Shown here: positions 58,683 to 64,000 of the stretch, one piece after another
Position numbering within the stretch: the stretch's first letter is position 1
Layout of the letters: each line of letters starts with the position of its first letter
Assembly (NCBI GenBank): GCA_910584545.1
Contig: CAJUBC010000002.1
Location: 1 to 64,000 of the forward strand
DNA from: an uncultured Muribaculaceae bacterium
GTDB lineage: Bacteria > Bacteroidota > Bacteroidia > Bacteroidales > Muribaculaceae
Direction of reading: 5' to 3'
Length of the DNA: 64,000 nucleotides
Program-made: the position numbers and the translations under genes
Notes under the pieces: generated by a model
The model's input: the letters and a program-made list of their open reading frames with translations, nothing else
What the model was told of the DNA's origin: nothing
The model's database searches: none

Positions 58683-60692
58683 TTATTCGCCGATCATGGA
58701 CAGGAATTCATCCTCCGACACAATCGGAATACCGAGTTTGCCGCATTTCTCGAGCTTTGCGGGCCCCATGTTCTCGCCGGCGAGCACGAAACTTGTCTTT
58801 TTGGAGATGCTTCCGGAGTTCCTGCCTCCCTGGGCAACGATGATGTCCTTGTATTCATCGCGGCTGTGGCGCGAGAAAGTTCCGGATATGACGATTGTCT
58901 TTCCATCGAGGGCATCCCCGGCGGGGGCAAGCCGCTCTTCGTCTACTTTCATAGTCACGCCGGCGGCGATGAGTGTGTCGATGTTGGCCTCGTTCACCGG
59001 TTCCCGCAGGAAGTCATGGATGTTTCCTGCAATCACCGGGCCAATGTCGGGTATGGCGGAGAGTTCCTCGACCGACATGGAGCGCAGATGCTCCATGCTG
59101 GGCACCGCCATGGCGAGCCGCTTGGCAGTCGTCTCTCCGACGTTGGGGATGGAGAGGGCATAGAGAACCCGTTCGAACGGCACCTGCTTAGATGCCTCGA
59201 TTCCGGCCATTATCCTTTGCGCGGTCTTCTCCCCGATGCGGTCCAGTCCGGAGAGCTTGGCCTCGTCGAGACTGTAGAGGTCGCCGATGGTCCTCACTAA
59301 TCCGCATGAATAGAGCAGTTCGGCGGTCTCTTCACCGATACCGTCGATGTCCATCATCCGGCGCGCGCAGAAATGCTCTATACGCCCCGTGATCTGCGGA
59401 CGGCAGCCGTACTTGTTGGGGCATACCCATGATGCCTCGCCGTAGATGCGGCGCAGCGGAGTGCCGCATTCCGGACATTCATGCACGAACTCTATCCTTG
59501 CGGCTCCGGCGGGACGCAGCGATTCTTCCACGCCGGTGATCTGAGGGATGATTTCTCCCGCTTTCTCCACGTAGAGGCTGTCACCCTCATGGATGTCGAG
59601 TTCCTGCATTATCTCTTCGTTGTGGAGCGACGCGCGCTTCACGATTGTGCCGGAGAGAAGCACCGGCTCGAGGTTGGCCACAGGAGTCACGATTCCCATG
59701 CGTCCGGTTTCGAATGATACGAAGCGGAGCGGTGTGCATGCGCGCTCCGGATTGAACTTGAAAGCCACGGCCCATCGGGGCGACTTGGCGGTGTATCCTA
59801 AGTTGAGCTGCTGGCGAAGGGAGTTCACCTTGAACACCAGACCGTCGGTGGCCACCGGGAGCTCACGGCGGTGCCCGTCCCAGTAATGTATGAATTCATC
59901 CACCTCTTCCAGCGAATGGAGCAGAGCCATCTCTTTCGAGACCTTGAAACCCCATTCGGCCGCCTTCCGCATGTTGTCGTAGTGGTTGTCGCAGGGGAGA
60001 TTGTCGCTCAGTAGATAATAAAGACGGGCATCGAGGCGTCGTCGGGCCACTTCGCGCGGGTCGCGGGTCTTCAGCGTTCCGGAGGCGGCGTTTCGAGGGT
60101 TGGCGAACAGGGGTTCCTCGTTGTAGGATCGCTCGGCGTTGAGGCGTTCGAATTCCTTCCATGGCATAAGGATCTCTCCCCTTATCTCGAACTCCTCCGG
60201 CCAGTCGCCGGGCTGGAGCTGGAGCGGTATGCTGCGGATGGTCTTCACGTTGGCAGTGACATCATCCCCCTGCGTTCCGTCGCCTCGCGTCACGGCTCGC
60301 ACCATGCGGCCGTTGCGGTAGGTTATCGAGATGGATGTGCCGTCGAATTTCAGTTCGCCGACAATTGAGAATACCTCACCCATGAGTGCCTTGCGTACGC
60401 GCTCGAACCACTCGTCGACCTCTTCGATGGAATAGGTATTGGAGAGCGACATCATGGGCCGCTCGTGGACCACATGCTCGAACCCTTTCGACAGATCCGA
60501 TCCCACGCGCCGGGTGGGGGAAAGCGGGTCGAAACTCTCGGGATGCTCGTTTTCGAGCTTCTCCAGCTCCTTGAGCATGAAGTCGAAGTCACGGTCGGAG
60601 ATTTCCGGCGCATTGAGCACATAGTAATTGTAATTGTGCCTGTTGAGCTCGTCGCGGAGCTGCTTTATCCTTTCTATCGGGTCCATTGTCAC
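58683..60692 (-). CDS. ligA: NAD-dependent DNA ligase
   Basis: 669 residues, the normal size of bacterial LigA, which seals nicks during replication and repair. The adenylation domain carries the AMP-accepting lysine, Lys115, in GELKFDGTSISI. Next come the OB-fold, a four-cysteine zinc finger (CPECGTPLRR and later CPNKYGC), helix-hairpin-helix repeats and a C-terminal BRCT domain (about residues 590-669, TIVISGTFSRHSRDEYKD). The start may be Met1 (60692) or Met3 (60686). It is followed by rpe and preceded, 4 bases away, by truA. Confidence 0.97.
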   Translation of the reverse strand: MTMDPIERIKQLRDELNRHNYNYYVLNAPEISDRDFDFMLKELEKLENEHPESFDPLSPTRRVGSDLSKGFEHVVHERPMMSLSNTYSIEEVDEWFERVRKALMGEVFSIVGELKFDGTSISITYRNGRMVRAVTRGDGTQGDDVTANVKTIRSIPLQLQPGDWPEEFEIRGEILMPWKEFERLNAERSYNEEPLFANPRNAASGTLKTRDPREVARRRLDARLYYLLSDNLPCDNHYDNMRKAAEWGFKVSKEMALLHSLEEVDEFIHYWDGHRRELPVATDGLVFKVNSLRQQLNLGYTAKSPRWAVAFKFNPERACTPLRFVSFETGRMGIVTPVANLEPVLLSGTIVKRASLHNEEIMQELDIHEGDSLYVEKAGEIIPQITGVEESLRPAGAARIEFVHECPECGTPLRRIYGEASWVCPNKYGCRPQITGRIEHFCARRMMDIDGIGEETAELLYSCGLVRTIGDLYSLDEAKLSGLDRIGEKTAQRIMAGIEASKQVPFERVLYALSIPNVGETTAKRLAMAVPSMEHLRSMSVEELSAIPDIGPVIAGNIHDFLREPVNEANIDTLIAAGVTMKVDEERLAPAGDALDGKTIVISGTFSRHSRDEYKDIIVAQGGRNSGSISKKTSFVLAGENMGPAKLEKCGKLGIPIVSEDEFLSMIGE

Positions 60693-60696
60693 TGTT

Positions 60697-61458
60697 TTAT
60701 CTTTTCAGGTAGGGATATTCCACATCCCACAGGAACAACGCCTGCGGTGGCATGGATGTTCCGGCTGCGCACCTGTCTTTCCTCTCTATGATATGCCGGA
60801 AATCATCCGGACTGATCTTGCCGCGTCCCACATCCACAAGCGTTCCGGTCACGGCACGCACCATGTTGCGCAGGAATCTGTCGGCGGAGATGGTGAAGAC
60901 TATTCCCGGAACGCCGAAGCCGTTGCTCCATTCTCTCCATCCCGCGCTGTCTACGCGGCAGATGTTGGTCTTGGTGTCGGAATGCAGCTTGGCGAACGAG
61001 GTGAAGTCATCGGTATCGATCAGAATCCGCGCAGCCTCGTTCATCGCCTCGATATCGAGAATCGTTCCGCAGCACCATGACATGGCTGAGAGAAACGGTG
61101 ATTTCTCGAACGTCACGAAATATCTGTACGTGCGTCTGGTGGCGTCGAAGCGGGCATGCGCGTCGGCAGCTACGGGAATAATGTCCCCCACGGAGATGGC
61201 CGGACCGCAGAGTCTGTTGAGCGAGACGATCAGTCGTCTGCGGTCGGCTATATCCTCCTCGGTATCGAAATGCGCGTACATCACCCGCGCGTTGACACCG
61301 GTGTCGGTGCGTCCGGCTCCGGTCACAGGCACGGAGCGCCGGAACACCGTGGCGAGCGCGTCCTCAAGGGTCTGCTGCACGCTCACGGCATTCGGCTGGG
61401 ACTGCCATCCATGGAATGGCGCGCCGTCGTAACTGAGTCTGATGAACCACCGCATCAT
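60697..61458 (-). CDS. truA: tRNA pseudouridine(38-40) synthase
   Basis: 253 residues. It isomerises uridines 38-40 in the tRNA anticodon stem. The catalytic aspartate is Asp52 in GAGRTDTGVNARVMYAHF, the TruA signature. The N-terminal RLSYDGAPFHGWQSQPNAVSVQ and C-terminal FLRNMVRAVTGTLVDVGRGK blocks confirm the family. It is 9 bases downstream of speA and 4 bases upstream of ligA, so these genes form one operon. Confidence 0.96.
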   Translation of the reverse strand: MMRWFIRLSYDGAPFHGWQSQPNAVSVQQTLEDALATVFRRSVPVTGAGRTDTGVNARVMYAHFDTEEDIADRRRLIVSLNRLCGPAISVGDIIPVAADAHARFDATRRTYRYFVTFEKSPFLSAMSWCCGTILDIEAMNEAARILIDTDDFTSFAKLHSDTKTNICRVDSAGWREWSNGFGVPGIVFTISADRFLRNMVRAVTGTLVDVGRGKISPDDFRHIIERKDRCAAGTSMPPQALFLWDVEYPYLKR

Positions 61459-61467
61459 GTCTTCTTA

Positions 61468-63366
61468 TCAGTCGCGTTCGAGATAGGTGCTTCCGTACAG
61501 GCCAGAACGGTAGTTGTTGAGGAACTGGCGACCCTCCTCTGCCGTAATGGCTCCTCTCTTCATGCACACCGTCACCCATGATTCGAGGTTGCGCACCAGC
61601 TTCTTCGGATTGTATTCCACGTAGTCGAGCACATCGGCCACCGATTCTCCGTCAATCACCTGAGCGATTTCGTAGCCATCCTTGGTGAGAGCCACATGGA
61701 CGGCGTTGGTGTCTCCGAAGAGGTTGTGGAGGTCGCCGAGAATTTCCTGGTATGCCCCTACGAGGAATACTCCGAGGTAGTAGGGCTCGTTGGCCTTGAG
61801 GTCATGCACGTTGAGGCAATAGCTGCTTCCCTGTGGAGCCACGAAATGGTCGATCTTACCGTCGGAGTCGCAGGTGATGTCCTGGATGGTGCACTGATGG
61901 GTGGGTTTCTCGTCAAGTCTCGTGATAGGCACGATAGGGAACATCTGGTCGATGCCCCATGAGTCGGGAAGGCTCTGGAAAAGCGAGAAATTGCAGAAGT
62001 ACTTTTCGGGAAGCATCCTGGCCGCTTTTCGCAGCTCTTCCGGCGGATGCTTCATGGAGCGGGTCATGTCGCGCACATCGCGGGCCACGCTCCAGAAAAG
62101 TTTCTCTATCTGTGCGCGGGTGCGCAGGTCAAGAAGTCCGAAGCTGAACCGCTCGAGGGCCTCCTCTCGGATCTGGAGCGCGTCGTGCCAGTCCTCGTAG
62201 ACGCGCGACGGGTCGATTTTGTCCCAGATATTGTAGAGTTCGGCTGCGAGTTCATGAGGGTTTTCGCCCAGAACCTCGTCATCGTGCCAGATAGGCAGCT
62301 GTGCGGTCTCGAGCACCTGGATTATCAGCACCGAATGGTGCGCGGCGAGCGAGCGTCCGCTCTCGGTGATTATGTGCGGATGCGGAAGGTCATTCTTCTC
62401 GCAGACATCCACTAATGCCGATACCGAATCGTTGACATATTCCTGAATGGAATAGTTCATCGAGTTCTCGCCCGAGCTGGAGCGGGTGCCGTCGTAGTCG
62501 ACACCGAGGCCTCCGCCTATGTCGACGAACTTGATGTTGAATCCCATTTTGCAGAGCTGCACATAGAACTGCATCGCTTCGCGCAGAGCGTTCTTGATGC
62601 GGCGGATCTTGGTGATCTGGCTGCCGATGTGGAAATGGATGAGCTTGAGTCCCTCCTGCATCTTGTTCTTTTCCAAGAACGCCAGGGCCTCGAGCAGCTC
62701 GCTCGAGTTGAGGCCGAACTTGCTGACATCGCCTCCGCTCTCTTCCCATTTGCCTGATCCGGAGGATGAAAGCTTGATGCGGATGCCTACGTTGGGAGTG
62801 ATGCCGAGGCGTCTGGATACCTGCGATATCAGTTTCAGTTCGTTGAGTTTCTCCACCACGAGGTAGATGTGTCGACCCATCTTCTGTGCGAGGAGGGCAA
62901 GTTCCACGTAGTCCTCGTCCTTATAGCCGTTGCAGACGATGACCGAGCTCTCATGGGTGTTGACGGCGAGCACCGCCTGGAGTTCCGGCTTGGAGCCCGC
63001 CTCCAGACCGATGTTGTACTTGTTGCCGTGGCTTACGATCTCCTCCACCACCGGACGCATCTGGTTGACCTTGATGGGATAGACGATGAAGTTTTCCGAA
63101 TTGTAGTTATATTCTTTGGCGGCTTTGCGGAAGCATTCTGATATTTTCCGTATCCGGTCGTCAAGGATGTCGGGGAATCTCAGCAACAGTGGAGCCTGCA
63201 CGTCGCGTAGCTGCAGCTGGTCCATCACATCTTTGATGTCGACCGGCGTGCATCCCTCGCGGGGAGTGACCTGTACGTGTCCTTTGTCGTTGATGGAAAA
63301 ATATTTAAGTCCCCAACCGGAGATGTTGTACAGTTCCGCGGAATCTTCAATACGCCATTTTCTCAT
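61468..63366 (-). CDS. speA: Biosynthetic arginine decarboxylase
   Basis: 632 residues from the ATG at 63366 (MRKWRIEDSAELYNISGWG). An upstream in-frame ATG at 63405 adds a basic stretch not seen in the family. This PLP enzyme converts arginine to agmatine, the first step of one route to putrescine and spermidine. The PLP lysine is Lys99 in IVYPIKVNQMRPVVEEI. The glycine-rich FVDIGGGLGVDYDGT binds the PLP phosphate, and NFSLFQSLPDSWGIDQMFP is typical of SpeA. Normal length for the family. No signal peptide, so it is the cytoplasmic biosynthetic form. Confidence 0.96.
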   Translation of the reverse strand: MRKWRIEDSAELYNISGWGLKYFSINDKGHVQVTPREGCTPVDIKDVMDQLQLRDVQAPLLLRFPDILDDRIRKISECFRKAAKEYNYNSENFIVYPIKVNQMRPVVEEIVSHGNKYNIGLEAGSKPELQAVLAVNTHESSVIVCNGYKDEDYVELALLAQKMGRHIYLVVEKLNELKLISQVSRRLGITPNVGIRIKLSSSGSGKWEESGGDVSKFGLNSSELLEALAFLEKNKMQEGLKLIHFHIGSQITKIRRIKNALREAMQFYVQLCKMGFNIKFVDIGGGLGVDYDGTRSSSGENSMNYSIQEYVNDSVSALVDVCEKNDLPHPHIITESGRSLAAHHSVLIIQVLETAQLPIWHDDEVLGENPHELAAELYNIWDKIDPSRVYEDWHDALQIREEALERFSFGLLDLRTRAQIEKLFWSVARDVRDMTRSMKHPPEELRKAARMLPEKYFCNFSLFQSLPDSWGIDQMFPIVPITRLDEKPTHQCTIQDITCDSDGKIDHFVAPQGSSYCLNVHDLKANEPYYLGVFLVGAYQEILGDLHNLFGDTNAVHVALTKDGYEIAQVIDGESVADVLDYVEYNPKKLVRNLESWVTVCMKRGAITAEEGRQFLNNYRSGLYGSTYLERD

Positions 63367-63420
63367 TTCTATATTCAGTTTTTCTCGTGACCGGCCTCTC
63401 CGCATGCGCGGCAGGCCGTT

Positions 63421-63768
63421 TTATCTGGTTGTGTTGTCGGGATTGTCGGCTCTGCGGCCGAGAAGCTCGACTTTGTCTACAATAATCTCTGTGATGCGGC
63501 GACGCACCTGCATCTTGTCGGTATATTCACGGCTTTTGAGACGTCCCTCCACGTAGAGTCTCGACCCCTTGCGGATGTAGTTCTCGGCAAGGCGCGCGTT
63601 CTGACCTCCCATCACGAGACGATGCCATTCGGTGATCTCGGTGGTGGAGTTGGCATAGCGGTCGTTGGTGGCCAGTGACAGGAAAGCTATGGGACGGTCC
63701 GGCTCCGGATATCTTATCTCCGGGTCCGATCCGACATGGCCTAAAAGTATCACTTTGTTTACCGACAT
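63421..63768 (-). CDS. ssb: Single-stranded DNA-binding protein, short form
   Basis: 115 residues covering just the OB-fold of bacterial SSB (MSVNKVILLGHVGSDPEIRYPE, EWHRLVMGGQNARLAENYIRKGSRLYVEGRLKSREYTDK). The C-terminal linker and acidic DDxPF tip that recruit partners in full-length SSB are absent; the chain ends PDNTTR. It is therefore probably an accessory paralogue rather than the main replication SSB, which would be elsewhere. It lies 4 bases downstream of the partial argC-like gene and upstream of speA on the same strand. Confidence 0.9.
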   Translation of the reverse strand: MSVNKVILLGHVGSDPEIRYPEPDRPIAFLSLATNDRYANSTTEITEWHRLVMGGQNARLAENYIRKGSRLYVEGRLKSREYTDKMQVRRRITEIIVDKVELLGRRADNPDNTTR

Positions 63769-63772
63769 GGTC

Positions 63773-64000
63773 TCAGCAGCTTTCTATCGGGGTGAAATCG
63801 ATGGCCTTGAGCGCGAGACCTGTTTTCTCATGCAGCCCGCACAGAAGGTTCATTACGTGTACAGCCTCGCCCGATGCACCGCGAAGCCTGCAGTCGGCCA
63901 CGCAGCCGAGCCGTAGCGTTGACTCGTCGGGTTTCTCCACTGACACTATGCACTTGTCTGTTCCTGCCACTTCCGAGACCCCCGGCATCCTGTCGACGGC
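63773..64000 (-). CDS. argC: N-acetyl-gamma-glutamyl-phosphate reductase, C-terminal part (truncated by window)
   Basis: Only the last 75 residues are in the window; the gene continues beyond 64000. The visible segment, with VAGTDKC, then RLRGASGEAVHVMNLLCG and LHEKTGLALKAIDF, parallels the ArgC C-terminus (usually G-T-N-K-C, then DN-x-x-KGA-x-GQAVQNMNLMFG-x-x-E-T-GL). ArgC reduces N-acetylglutamyl-5-phosphate in arginine synthesis, which is at least compatible with speA two genes away. An archaeal-type aspartate-semialdehyde dehydrogenase relative is the main alternative. Confidence 0.65.
   Translation of the reverse strand, partial: AVDRMPGVSEVAGTDKCIVSVEKPDESTLRLGCVADCRLRGASGEAVHVMNLLCGLHEKTGLALKAIDFTPIESC

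Noticed and set aside
57974..64000. tRNA or other RNA genes in the housekeeping region
   Set aside because: Gaps between genes are at most about 110 bases and none shows a cloverleaf or CCA-type end.

Overview
The window looks like a chromosomal segment from a gut Bacteroidales bacterium, possibly of the Muribaculaceae. Supporting features are a SusC/SusD pair with a SusR-like regulator, type III glutamine synthetase, DapL-type lysine synthesis, a GT3-type glycogen synthase, split GcvP subunits, moderately high GC coding DNA, and upstream regions with the Bacteroidetes housekeeping promoter pattern (TTTG about 19-20 bases before TAnnTTTG). No tRNA, rRNA, CRISPR array, transposase or phage gene was found. 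The right edge cuts one gene, probably argC.

Layout. 0.1-6.5 kb: housekeeping and single genes (YitT-type membrane protein, outer-membrane barrel, GNAT acetyltransferase, SGNH hydrolase, trpS, a fused SpmA/SpmB-like membrane protein, a small conserved protein). 6.6-12.4 kb: a complete glycine cleavage operon, gcvT-gcvH-gcvPA-gcvPB-lpd, with a good promoter and two tandem terminators. 12.6-14.4 kb: two unrecognised exported proteins and an orphan copy of a non-coding repeat also found at 1.2 kb. 14.4-16.4 kb: MBL hydrolase, rsmG and a DUF3127 protein with an SSB-like tail. 16.6-23.2 kb: glycogen synthase and phosphorylase, facing an EF-G paralogue that lacks the catalytic histidine. 23.4-29.1 kb: hemW, dapF, dapL and glnN (lysine/peptidoglycan precursor and nitrogen assimilation).

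29.3-39.2 kb: a secreted chitobiase-C-terminal-like protein, then a uptake locus on the minus strand: SusR-like regulator, susC, susD and an exported histidine phosphatase, with no glycoside hydrolase. A 22-bp-periodic repeat array lies in the susC leader. 39.2-50.4 kb: a long minus-strand run dominated by envelope genes (dihydrouridine synthase, DMT protein, GT9, GT90-like, kdsB, waaA, two LtaS-like phosphotransferases flanking a NodZ-like putative glycosyltransferase, DedA), pointing to lipid A-Kdo/core assembly and decoration. 50.5-51.7 kb: FprA-type flavodiiron protein.

51.8-57.9 kb is the most unusual part. A two-gene operon is present twice in tandem on the minus strand. Each copy encodes a small exported protein with a type A sorting-domain-like C-terminus, overlapping by 4 bases a large SusD-like protein that has a roughly 200-residue N-terminal extension, no lipobox and no SusC partner. 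Both copies share leader and terminator sequence. 58-64 kb returns to housekeeping genes on the minus strand: rpe, ligA, truA, speA, a short ssb paralogue and the truncated argC.
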